Assembly (NCBI RefSeq): GCF_007752535.1
Contig: NZ_CP036426.1
Span: 4,712,001-4,776,000 of the forward strand
From: Tautonia plasticadhaerens
GTDB taxonomy: Bacteria > Planctomycetota > Planctomycetia > Isosphaerales > Isosphaeraceae
Direction of reading: 5' to 3'
DNA length: 64,000 bases
Position 1 is the first letter of the stretch. Every line of letters starts with the position of its first letter. Shown one piece after another: positions 41,578 to 49,917 of the stretch. The notes under the pieces were generated by a model. It did no database searches. It was not told the DNA's origin and worked only from the letters and a program-made list of their open reading frames with translations. Both the position numbers and the translations under genes were made by a program.

Positions 41578-43350
41578 ATGCGATCCCCGATTCGGGTGCT
41601 CGCCGGCTCGGCCCTGCTCGGCGTCCTCGCGACGGCCGCACCCGCGGTGGCCCAGGTCCCGGGCGAGAACGCCCTGCCCGGCTCGACCCTGGCGATCGTC
41701 AAGGTCTCGAGCGCCAGCGACCTGCGCGAGGCCCTGGGCGACAGCCAGTTCGGCCGGCTGCTGGCCGACCCGGCGATGGAGCCCCTGCTGGAGGACATCC
41801 GCACCAAGCTCGACGACCTCAACACGCAGCTGAAGCAGCGGATCGGCGTGACGCTCAAGGAGCTGGTCGAGACGCCCCAGGGCCCCGCCTGGCTGGCCGT
41901 CACCCGGGCCGAGGCCGAGATCCCCGTCGCCGCGATCCTCGTCGCCGACGCCGGCGAGAATGCCGCGCGGATGGACGAGATCATGACCAAGGGGACCGAG
42001 CAGCTGGAGAAGGAGGCCGGCGGGCAGTCCCGGACCGAGGAGTTCCAGGGCAAGACCCTGCACATCATCCAGCCCCCGGCCGAGGACAGCCCGCCGCTGG
42101 TCTGGTCCAGCGAGGGGAGCGTCTACTTCATCGGCGTCGGCATCGACGCGATGAAGGACCTGCTGGCCAACGCCGGCGGCCGCGAGGACTCGCTGGCCGC
42201 CAGCGCCAACTACCAGGCCCTCGGCGAGAAGCTCGGCACCGACAGCCAGGTCTGCTGGTACATCGACATCCAGCAGGCGATCCAGCTGGTCGTCCAGGCC
42301 GCCGCGGAGCAGGGGGGCGAGGCCGGCCAGGCCGAGGCCCTGCTGCGCACCCTGGGCGTCGACCAGCTCAAGGCCGTCGGCGGCACGGTCGACTTCGCCA
42401 CCGGCGAGTTCGACTCCGTCGCCAAGACCTTCGTCTACGCCCCCGGCCAGCGCTCCGGCATTCTCCGGCTCTTCCAGATGCCGCCCATCGACGCCACCCC
42501 CGAGCCGTGGGTCCCCGCCACCGTCGCCAGCTACCAGACCCTCAGCTGGGATCTCGACGCCGCCTACACCGCCCTGGGCGACCTGGTCAACATGTTCCTC
42601 CCCGGCGCCCTGGAGAACGTCGAGCGCGGCCTGCAGGGGCCCGGCGGCGAGACCATCCGCTTCCAGCAGGACATCTTCGGGCCGATCGGCGACCGCGTCT
42701 CCATCATCGCCGACTTCGCCGAGGAGGGGGAGGAGATCGACGCCCAGAGCCAGCGGGGCCTGGTCGCCATCGCCCTGGAGGACGAGCAGGCCTTCCAGAC
42801 CACCCTGAACAAGGTCTTCGCCATCGCCGGCCTGGCCCCCGAGAAGCGGGACTTCCAGGGGACGACCATCTACGACGTCGAGCTGCCCGAGCTGCCCGCC
42901 GCCCCCGGCGCCCCCCAGTTGCAGCTCGACGGCAACGTGAGCATCGCCATCGCCAAGGGCTACCTCTTCGCCACCGGCCGCGCCCCGCTCCTGGAGCAGA
43001 TCCTCCGGGGAGGCGGCAGCTCCCTCGCCGACGACTCCCAGTTCCGGGCCGTCGCCGGCAAGTATCCCGGCCAGGTCTCCTCCTTCACCTTCAATCGCCC
43101 CGAGGAGCAGGCCCGGGCCGTCTACAACACCTTCAAGAGCGGCCAGTTCCAGCAGGCCATCGAGGCCGCCGGCAACGCCGGGGGCGCCGGCGAGGACATG
43201 CCCGACCTCTCGGAGCTGATCGACGTCACCAAGATCCCCGAGTTCTCCGTCTTCGCCAAGTACCTCTCCCAGGGCGGTAGCTACAGCGTGATGGAGGAGG
43301 ACGGCCTCACCATCACCCAGTTCTCCCTGCCCAAGACCGGCGGCGAGTGA
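41578..43350 (+). CDS. Secreted DUF3352-like protein
   Basis: Protein of 590 aa. Signal peptide MRSPIRVLAGSALLGVLATA ending at AVA-Q. The body starts LPGSTLAIVKVSSASDLREA and has repeated segments found in DUF3352-type planctomycete and cyanobacterial secreted proteins (a LPxDTLAxxxxxD-like opening; a later YLFATGRAPLLEQILRGGGS). No catalytic residues recognised. The GAAGGAGAATTCCTCG before the ATG fixes the start. Followed by a very strong hairpin. Function unknown. Confidence 0.72.
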   Translation: MRSPIRVLAGSALLGVLATAAPAVAQVPGENALPGSTLAIVKVSSASDLREALGDSQFGRLLADPAMEPLLEDIRTKLDDLNTQLKQRIGVTLKELVETPQGPAWLAVTRAEAEIPVAAILVADAGENAARMDEIMTKGTEQLEKEAGGQSRTEEFQGKTLHIIQPPAEDSPPLVWSSEGSVYFIGVGIDAMKDLLANAGGREDSLAASANYQALGEKLGTDSQVCWYIDIQQAIQLVVQAAAEQGGEAGQAEALLRTLGVDQLKAVGGTVDFATGEFDSVAKTFVYAPGQRSGILRLFQMPPIDATPEPWVPATVASYQTLSWDLDAAYTALGDLVNMFLPGALENVERGLQGPGGETIRFQQDIFGPIGDRVSIIADFAEEGEEIDAQSQRGLVAIALEDEQAFQTTLNKVFAIAGLAPEKRDFQGTTIYDVELPELPAAPGAPQLQLDGNVSIAIAKGYLFATGRAPLLEQILRGGGSSLADDSQFRAVAGKYPGQVSSFTFNRPEEQARAVYNTFKSGQFQQAIEAAGNAGGAGEDMPDLSELIDVTKIPEFSVFAKYLSQGGSYSVMEEDGLTITQFSLPKTGGE

Positions 43351-43739
43351 CCCCACCCCCGCCCCGCCCGGGCCCCCGGGGCGTCTCGGCCGGCAAGGCC
43401 GGCCGGGTCGCCCCGACCCTCGAAGATCCCCGATCGGGGGGCGACGCCTTCCCTGCCCCACCCGGGCAGGGAAGGCGTCGCCCCCCGACTCCATTTCCCG
43501 GCCCCGGCACGCCCGACGCCGCCTCCTCGTCCCCGCCCCGTCGAGGCGAGGGCCGATCGCGATCATGCATCGCTCGCGGCGATTCCGGCCTTGCATCGGG
43601 CCGGGGCCGGGGCCGGTCGGGCCCGGTTGCCCTCAAGCGGGCGGGTCGGATCGGCCGATTGGAAGGGCTGGAACGATCGCGCGGCGGCGCCGACGGCGGC
43701 GTCGCGTCGAGGGAAGGGCCGAGGGGCGGGAGGAGTCCG
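43351..43739 (+). other. Spacer with terminator hairpin
   Basis: About 390 bases with no supported gene. The hairpin at 43435-43487 lies here. The rest, just before the cyclophilin gene, should hold its promoter; none recognised. Confidence 0.5.
43435..43487 (+). terminator. Very strong hairpin after the DUF3352-like gene
   Basis: Perfect 24-bp stem (43435-43458 with 43464-43487) and 5-base loop, 84 bases after the stop codon. No T-run. Confidence 0.75.
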
Positions 43740-46340
43740 ATGCGGGATCGCAAGCGAGGCGGGTCAATCCGACGGTGGTTGGGGACCGGCGAGGCCTCCG
43801 CCGGTCGGCGGAGGGCCCGGCGCCCCGGCCTCGAGGGGCTGGAGGCCCGGCAACTGCTGGTCGCCTCGCTCGAGCCGATCGCAAACCTGACGGTCCCGGC
43901 CGACCTGGGCCGGGTGGTCCGGCTCGACGGCGGGGCGGACGACCAGGCCTTCACGGCCTCGTCCGACAACCCGGATGTCCGGGTCTCGGTCATCAACGGG
44001 CCGTTCCTGTCGATCGACGTGTCGCACGCCTCGAGCGGGGCGGGGGATCCGGCCTTCTCCGGCACGCTGACCTTCCAGCTCTTCGAGGAGCTGACGCCGA
44101 TCACGGCCCGACGCATCCAGGCGCTGGTCAACCAGGGGTTCTACACCTCGCCGACGACCAACCCGGATCCGAACTTCACCAACCTGCCCAGCAAGAACTT
44201 CCACCGGATCGCCTCGGGCTTCCCCGGCGACCAGTTCATCGTGCAGGGCGGCTCGGCCAACGGCAACGGCACCGGCGACATCAACCAGCCGGGCTTCCCC
44301 TTCGCCGACGAGTTCCGGGCGCCGCTGGTCTTCACCGGCGAGGGCCAGCTCGCCATGGCCAACGCCGGGGACGACACCAACGAGTCGCAGTTCTTCGTGA
44401 CCACCGGCTCCCCCCGGTTCCTGGACTTCCAGCACACGATCTTCGGCCAGCTGGTCGACGGCTTCGGCGTGCTGAGCCAGATGACCCAGGTCTCGCGCAA
44501 CAACGTCGACGCGCCGGTCTCCCCGATCCTGATCACCGGGACCCGGGTCGCCCAGGCCAGCCCCGACGGCTCCCTGCTGATCGACACCACCTCGGCCACC
44601 GCCGGGGAGTCGGCCACGGTGACGGTGACGGCGGCCGACGGCGGCTCGACCGACGTGGAGACCTTCCAGGTCAGCGTGGTGGCCAACACCGAGAACCAAC
44701 GCCCCTTCCTCGGGCCGGTCGAGGACCAGCTCACCCGCCCGGGCCAGGCGGCCCAGTTCCAGCTCTCGGCCGTCAGCACCAACCCCGGCGACCAGCTGAC
44801 CTATGCCGTCGGCGGCGGCGTCGCGTCCGACGGGACCTTCGCCCCGGTCCAGAACGCCACGGCCACCGTCGACGCCTCCGGCCGGGTGACCGTCACCCCG
44901 AACAGCGGCTTCGAGGGGACGATCGAGCTGCTGGTCGGGGTCCGGGACCAGGTCAACCGCGCCGGCAGCCTCGACGCGGTCGCCAACTTCGACACCAAGA
45001 AGCTCAGCCTGGCGGTCACGACCAACAACCGGCCGACCGCCACCGCCGTCACGGTGGAGACCGACCAGAACCAGGCCGTCACGGTGCAGCTGGCCGGGCA
45101 GACGGGCGACCCGGATTCGGGCCAGACGCTCGTCTTCGAACTGACCGGTCCCCCGGTCAACGGCTCGATCGCCGGCTTCAACGCCCAGACCGGCACGCTC
45201 CGGTACACGCCGAACACCAACTTCAGCGGCGACGACGTCTTCACCTACCGGGTCCGGGACGTGGGCGCCCCGACGCCGAACCTGGCCAGCGCGGAGACGA
45301 CGGCCACGGTCCGCGTCGCCGAGGGGGAGATGATCAACACCCCCCCCACCGCCCAGGGCCAGCAGCTCACCGTCCAGGTCAACACGCCGCAGCCGGTCCA
45401 GCTGATCGGCATGACCGGCGACCCGGAGACGGGCCAGACGCTGACCTACATCCTCGACAAATCGATGACCCGGGGGACGGTCACCGACTTCGACGCCGAC
45501 ACCGGGACCCTGCTCTACACCCCACCCCGGAACTTCGTCGGCGCGGACACCCTGAGCTTCCGGGTCCGGGACGTCGGCCCGCCGGGGCCGAACCTGGAGA
45601 GCGAGCCGGCCACCGTCTCGTTCAACGTCATCGGCGCGGTGAACACGGGGGCGGTCCGCCAGGTGGGCACGGTCGTCATGGTCACCCCGCCCCCGGGACG
45701 CCTGCTGAACCCCACCCCCAACACGATCGAGGTGGGGATGGTCGACGGCCGGGTCTCGGTCACGGTCAACGGCCAGATCGACCAGTTCCGGCCGCTGATC
45801 TCCGAGCTGGAACGGGTGGTCGTCTACGGGACCAAGGCGAATGACACGATCACCATCTCCCCCGACCTGCCGCTGCTGACCACCCTCGACGGCGGGCTCG
45901 GCGGGGTCAACCGGCTGCAATCCAACGACCTGCCCTCTCGGCTCCACGGCTGGTTCGGCCGCAACACCCTGCGGGGCGGGGCCGCCCGGGACGAGCTGAT
46001 CGGCCGGATGGGACGCGTCCGGTTCCTCCCCAGCCCCGGCAACGACCTGGCCTTCGCCGGCGACCCCAACCGCTTCCCCCAGCGGGGCTCCCACTCCGAT
46101 CAGGGGCAGGGCGAGCCCCCCACCGGCCAGTTCTTCCGGTTCGTCAACGACCGGCTCGTCCCGGTGGACACCCCTTCTCCCCGGGCCTCGGGCCGGGTCA
46201 TCCTCCATCCCCCCCGGGCGAACCTCGCCGTGCCGGACTTCAACCTGCCCGGCGACTCGGCCGCCCCGGGCGGCACCGCCGCCCAGCAGCTCCGGGAGGC
46301 CCGGGCCCAGCTGCGCCAGCAACGCCTCGACCGGTCCTGA
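43740..46340 (+). CDS. Cyclophilin-type peptidyl-prolyl isomerase with adhesin-like repeats
   Basis: Protein of 866 aa. N-terminal LEPR-XLL-like motif RPGLEGLEARQLLVA (about 28-42). A cyclophilin domain (about 85-260) has FHRIASGFPGDQFIVQGG, GQLAMANAGDD and ESQFFVTTG, the expected active-site strands. Next are Ig/VCBS-type beta domains: two clear repeats share QTLxFxL/QTLTYIL, GTLxYTPxxNFxGxDxxxxRVRDVG and end near 640. The last ~150 residues are disordered with a helical LREARAQLRQQ end. Extracellular or cell-surface folding aid or adhesin-like protein. GGGAGGAG precedes the ATG. Confidence 0.87.
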   Translation: MRDRKRGGSIRRWLGTGEASAGRRRARRPGLEGLEARQLLVASLEPIANLTVPADLGRVVRLDGGADDQAFTASSDNPDVRVSVINGPFLSIDVSHASSGAGDPAFSGTLTFQLFEELTPITARRIQALVNQGFYTSPTTNPDPNFTNLPSKNFHRIASGFPGDQFIVQGGSANGNGTGDINQPGFPFADEFRAPLVFTGEGQLAMANAGDDTNESQFFVTTGSPRFLDFQHTIFGQLVDGFGVLSQMTQVSRNNVDAPVSPILITGTRVAQASPDGSLLIDTTSATAGESATVTVTAADGGSTDVETFQVSVVANTENQRPFLGPVEDQLTRPGQAAQFQLSAVSTNPGDQLTYAVGGGVASDGTFAPVQNATATVDASGRVTVTPNSGFEGTIELLVGVRDQVNRAGSLDAVANFDTKKLSLAVTTNNRPTATAVTVETDQNQAVTVQLAGQTGDPDSGQTLVFELTGPPVNGSIAGFNAQTGTLRYTPNTNFSGDDVFTYRVRDVGAPTPNLASAETTATVRVAEGEMINTPPTAQGQQLTVQVNTPQPVQLIGMTGDPETGQTLTYILDKSMTRGTVTDFDADTGTLLYTPPRNFVGADTLSFRVRDVGPPGPNLESEPATVSFNVIGAVNTGAVRQVGTVVMVTPPPGRLLNPTPNTIEVGMVDGRVSVTVNGQIDQFRPLISELERVVVYGTKANDTITISPDLPLLTTLDGGLGGVNRLQSNDLPSRLHGWFGRNTLRGGAARDELIGRMGRVRFLPSPGNDLAFAGDPNRFPQRGSHSDQGQGEPPTGQFFRFVNDRLVPVDTPSPRASGRVILHPPRANLAVPDFNLPGDSAAPGGTAAQQLREARAQLRQQRLDRS

Positions 46341-46696
46341 TCCCGGCCCGGCCGGTCGGTCGGGCCCCCCTCCCATCCCCGGGGAGGGGGACCCGACCTC
46401 GGCCATCCCGGCCACGACCGACGACGACACGACCCTCCCATGTCGTAGGATCCCTGCAGGCCCGATCGATCCTTGACCGACGGGATCGACCACCCTAGGA
46501 TGGCAATGGGTGCATGAGTCTCGGCATTGACGAGTTTCCGTCATGATCCGGGGAATTGCACTCGTCCTGTCATCCGGTTTCGATAGGATATTAGGCCGCC
46601 CGGGTCGGGCCGTCCGGGATGGGTCTGGGGGCGAGGCCGGACTGGGCCGCATGCCCCGGCCGTCGACGACGACCCGGGGGGATCGGAGGGAGATCC
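46341..46696 (+). other. Spacer with terminator and promoter region
   Basis: About 355 bases. It starts with the terminator hairpin at 46358-46398. The remaining part has an AT-richer patch around 46530-46590 that could hold the promoter of the sigma-like gene, but no confident element. No gene supported. Confidence 0.5.
46358..46398 (+). terminator. Hairpin terminator after the cyclophilin gene
   Basis: Long stem GGTCGGG (46358-46364) with CCCGACC (46392-46398), continued by a C-rich arm against a G-rich arm with one or two bulges. Only 17 bases after the stop. Confidence 0.7.
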
Positions 46697-47506
46697 GTGA
46701 GCGAGCAGGACCAGAGGAAGGCGAGCCGGGCCTACCGGCCGGGCGTCGAGGGCCTGGAGGCGTTGCGCCTCTTCAGCGGCCTGGTCGGCGCCCCGTTCGC
46801 AATCCCCGCCGAGCACGGGGAATGGTCGTCCTCGGCCCTCGACCTCGATCTCGACGCCCCCGGCGCGATCGACCCGGGCGTCGAGATCGACGCCTGGGAC
46901 GCCGCGATCGACCTGGCCTCCCCGTCCGAGCTGCTCTCCCCGGAGCCCGGCCCCCCGGCCGGGACGGCGGCCGACCCGGAGGCGATCCGGGGTGGGCTCT
47001 CCCAACTCGACCGCTACCTCTCGCGCACCTGGGCCCGGGCCGGCCTGCCCCCCCAGAAGCATGACGACTGCACCCAGGCGGTTTACCTGTCGCTGCTGAA
47101 GCAGCTCAGCCGCCCCGGCTTCGACGAGCTGATGGTCGCCGTCGGCGTCTTCGGCATCCGGGAGGTCTTCAGCCGGGAGCGGGGGGAGGGCACGGTCTTC
47201 TTCCGGGCGATCGACGCCACCAAGAAGCGGGCCCAGCGCGAGCGCAAGCTCCGGTCCCTCGACGACGGCCCCGACAACCCTTCCGCCCCGCTCCGGGAGC
47301 GGGACTGGGTCGACGCCCTCTCCGAGGCGATCGACCGGGCCTTGAGCCCCCGGGAGGCCGAGCTGATCCGGGCCACCCTCGCCGGCGAGACCCCCGCCGA
47401 GATCGCCGAGCGCTGGGGGGTCGCCCCCAAGACCGTCAGCAACGAGAAGACCCGGGCCTACCACAAGCTCCGAGACTTCCTCACCGACGGCGAACCCCAC
47501 TCCTGA
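46697..47506 (+). CDS. Sigma-70-like helix-turn-helix protein with LEPR-like N-terminus
   Basis: Protein of 269 aa starting at GTG, preceded by GGAGGGAGATCC. Residues 13-28 (YRPGVEGLEALRLFSG) resemble the LEPR-XLL-type N-terminal motif of the neighbouring cyclophilin. About 100-145 looks like sigma region 2 (LDRYLSRTWARAGLPPQKHD, then DCTQAVYLSLLKQL). About 212-262 looks like sigma region 4 (LSPREAELIRATLAGETPAE, IAERWGVAPKTVSNEKTRA). It probably recruits RNA polymerase to a gene set, but no anti-sigma gene is adjacent, and the acidic middle (40-90) is unusual. It could be an ECF-type factor specific to planctomycetes. Confidence 0.72.
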   Translation: MSEQDQRKASRAYRPGVEGLEALRLFSGLVGAPFAIPAEHGEWSSSALDLDLDAPGAIDPGVEIDAWDAAIDLASPSELLSPEPGPPAGTAADPEAIRGGLSQLDRYLSRTWARAGLPPQKHDDCTQAVYLSLLKQLSRPGFDELMVAVGVFGIREVFSRERGEGTVFFRAIDATKKRAQRERKLRSLDDGPDNPSAPLRERDWVDALSEAIDRALSPREAELIRATLAGETPAEIAERWGVAPKTVSNEKTRAYHKLRDFLTDGEPHS

Positions 47507-48076
47507 GCCGGTCGCGGGCCGAGCCGGTCCTCGGGGGGGCCTCGCCGGGTTCCCCGGCGTTGGCGATGTTACAATCCGCACCCCGGTTCCGAGCGGAGCC
47601 GGGACGCGGACTTCAGCCTTTCGGCGAGAATCCCGTCCGCCTCTGACGGTCGTGCCGGGCGGGACGGCCTCCGGGCGGCCCGAGGCGTGGCCCGGCCGCT
47701 TCCCGGGCCGAGTCGGTATGATAGAGTGAATCGTGACGGGCGTGTCCCCGAGGACGGTCGCCCCGATCGGGCCGGATGGCCGGGCGATGCCGTCGGATCG
47801 GTCCCCCCCGAGGTGGCGTCCGGCACGGCCCGTGCGGTTGACCCCGGCCGCAGCCCCAGACTCACTCGCCCTGGATGATTCGCTTCCCTTGACGTGCAGC
47901 CACGGATCGGTGCGCGGACGGATCACGGAGGCCCCGGCGATGGCGACGGTCCCCGATCGTGATCCCCGGCCCCGGCCGTCGCCCCGGCGACGGCCCCCGG
48001 CACCGACGGCGGCGTCCCGGACCCGAATGGCCCCCGATCCTCCCCGCCCCGCTCCGCAGCGGGAGGATCGTGGCCG
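47507..48076 (+). other. Long upstream region of the S41 protease gene
   Basis: About 570 bases without supported gene. Open frames are Arg/Pro-rich shadows. Patches near 47565-47580 and 47715-47740 are AT-richer and could be promoters; no clear element. Confidence 0.45.
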
Positions 48077-49801
48077 ATGCTCGCCCTGATCCGGAGTCCC
48101 TTCCCGGGATGGTTCGCCCTGGCCCTGGCCCTCGTCGTGCCGGGCACCTCGCCCGACTCGGCCTCGGCCCTGCTGGCCGACCTCGTCCCGCCGACTGCCC
48201 GGCGGGACGCCCCCTCGTCGCCGGAGGGCCTCGGCTCCCCGGGCGACCCCTCGACGCCCGATGACGCCCTGGCCCGGGCCCTGGAGCTGGAGCGGACCCG
48301 GAACTGGCCGGCCGCCATCACGCTCTACGAGCAGGCCCTCGAACGCTGGCCCAGCCGGACGGAACTCCGACACCGGCTCCGGCTCTGCGAGACCCACTAC
48401 CGGCTCGGCCGACGCTACGAGGACCGCAGCTTCCGGGAGGTCCTGCTCCGGCTTCCCCGGGAGGACGCCCTCGCCCTCTTCGACGAGCTGATCGACCGGA
48501 TCGAGACCGGATACGTCGACCCCGTCCGCCTGGAACCGCTGCTCCGGCACGGCTTCGACAACCTGGAGGTCGCCCTCCGGGACCCCGCCTTCCTCGACGC
48601 CCATGGCGCCGACTCCCCGGACCGGGCCGACCGGGTCCGATGGCTCCGGGACGCCTTCCGGTCCCAGCGGGGCCGCATGTCGGCCCGGACGAAGGGCGAG
48701 GCGAGGGCCCAGGTCGAGGTGTGCTGCGACCTCGGCCGGCGTGCCCTCGGGCTGGCCGACGCGGCGGTCATCCTCGAATTCGTCTACGGCGCCTGCGACG
48801 CCCTGGACGAATACTCCGGCTGCCTGTCGCCCGACAAGCTCTCCGACCTCTACGCCGAGATCGACGGCAATTTCGTCGGGATCGGGGTCGAGCTGAAGGG
48901 CTCCGACCGGGGCCTGCTGCTCGTCAACGTGATCCCCGGCGGCCCGGCCTCGGAATCGGGCCTGAAGCCCGGCGAGCAGATCGTCGAGGTCGACGGCCGG
49001 CCCCTGGCCGGGCTCGGCCTCGACGCGGCGGCGGCGACGCTCCAGGGCGCCGAGCATTCCGAGGTGACCGTCCGGGTGCTCGGGGCCGGCGGGCAGGCCC
49101 GCTCGGTCCGGATGGCCCGCCGCCCGGTCGAACTCAAGAGCGTGGAATCGAGCGCGATGCTCCAGGGGGGGATCGGCTTCATCAGGCTGGTCAGCTTCCA
49201 GAAGACGACCGTCGAGGAGATGGACCGGGCCGTCGCCGACCTCCAGGCCCGGGGGATGCGGCACATGGTCCTCGACCTCCGGGGCAATCCCGGCGGGCTC
49301 CTCAACGTCTCGGTCGACCTGGCCGACCGCTTCCTGGACCGGGGGAGGATCGTCGCCACCCGGGGCCGGGCCCCCGGCCAGACGTTCGACTACACCGCCT
49401 CCGGCGCCGCCCCCTGGCGGATGCCCGTCACCGTCCTGATCGACGGCGACAGCGCCAGCGCCAGCGAGATCCTCGCCGGGGCGTTGAAGGACCACCGCCG
49501 GGCCCTGATCGTCGGGGGGCGGAGTTACGGCAAGGGGTCGGTCCAGAGCATCTATCCGCTCCGATCGGCCGACGCGGCGTTGAAGCTGACGACCGCCAAG
49601 TTCTATTCCCCGCTGGAGCGCCCCTACAGCGAGCACGGCGTCTCCCCCGACATCGAGGTCTCTTCCTCCGCCCGTCCCCCCGGCGATGACCCGGGCCTGG
49701 CGCCGGTCCCGATCCCCTATGGCGACCCGGAGAAGGACCCGGCGCTCCGGGTGGCGATCCGTCGGGCCCTGGAGGGGGATCTGGCCGGGGCGGGGGGCTA
49801 G
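48077..49801 (+). CDS. S41 family (C-terminal processing) peptidase with PDZ domain
   Basis: Protein of 574 aa. N-terminal hydrophobic signal (about 8-34), a TPR-like helical part (AITLYEQALERWPSRTELRH), a helical region, then a PDZ domain (VGIGVELKGSDRGLLLVNVI; GPASESGLKPGEQIVEVDG). The S41 catalytic domain has DGDSASASEILAGALKDH (Ser nucleophile) and GGRSYGKGSVQSIYPL (Lys). Ctp-type peptidases cut extracytoplasmic proteins near their C-termini. GGGAGGATCG precedes the ATG. The N-terminal half is longer than in minimal Ctp proteins. Confidence 0.9.
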   Translation: MLALIRSPFPGWFALALALVVPGTSPDSASALLADLVPPTARRDAPSSPEGLGSPGDPSTPDDALARALELERTRNWPAAITLYEQALERWPSRTELRHRLRLCETHYRLGRRYEDRSFREVLLRLPREDALALFDELIDRIETGYVDPVRLEPLLRHGFDNLEVALRDPAFLDAHGADSPDRADRVRWLRDAFRSQRGRMSARTKGEARAQVEVCCDLGRRALGLADAAVILEFVYGACDALDEYSGCLSPDKLSDLYAEIDGNFVGIGVELKGSDRGLLLVNVIPGGPASESGLKPGEQIVEVDGRPLAGLGLDAAAATLQGAEHSEVTVRVLGAGGQARSVRMARRPVELKSVESSAMLQGGIGFIRLVSFQKTTVEEMDRAVADLQARGMRHMVLDLRGNPGGLLNVSVDLADRFLDRGRIVATRGRAPGQTFDYTASGAAPWRMPVTVLIDGDSASASEILAGALKDHRRALIVGGRSYGKGSVQSIYPLRSADAALKLTTAKFYSPLERPYSEHGVSPDIEVSSSARPPGDDPGLAPVPIPYGDPEKDPALRVAIRRALEGDLAGAGG

Positions 49802-49917
49802 AATGTCGGAAGACGGATGACGGGAGGCGGGAGGCCGGGAGGCGTCGCGGCCGTCGGCCGTCCGGCAGCCCGAATCGACCGCCCGCCCGTCGCCCCCCAG
49901 GGAGGGAAACCCCGACC

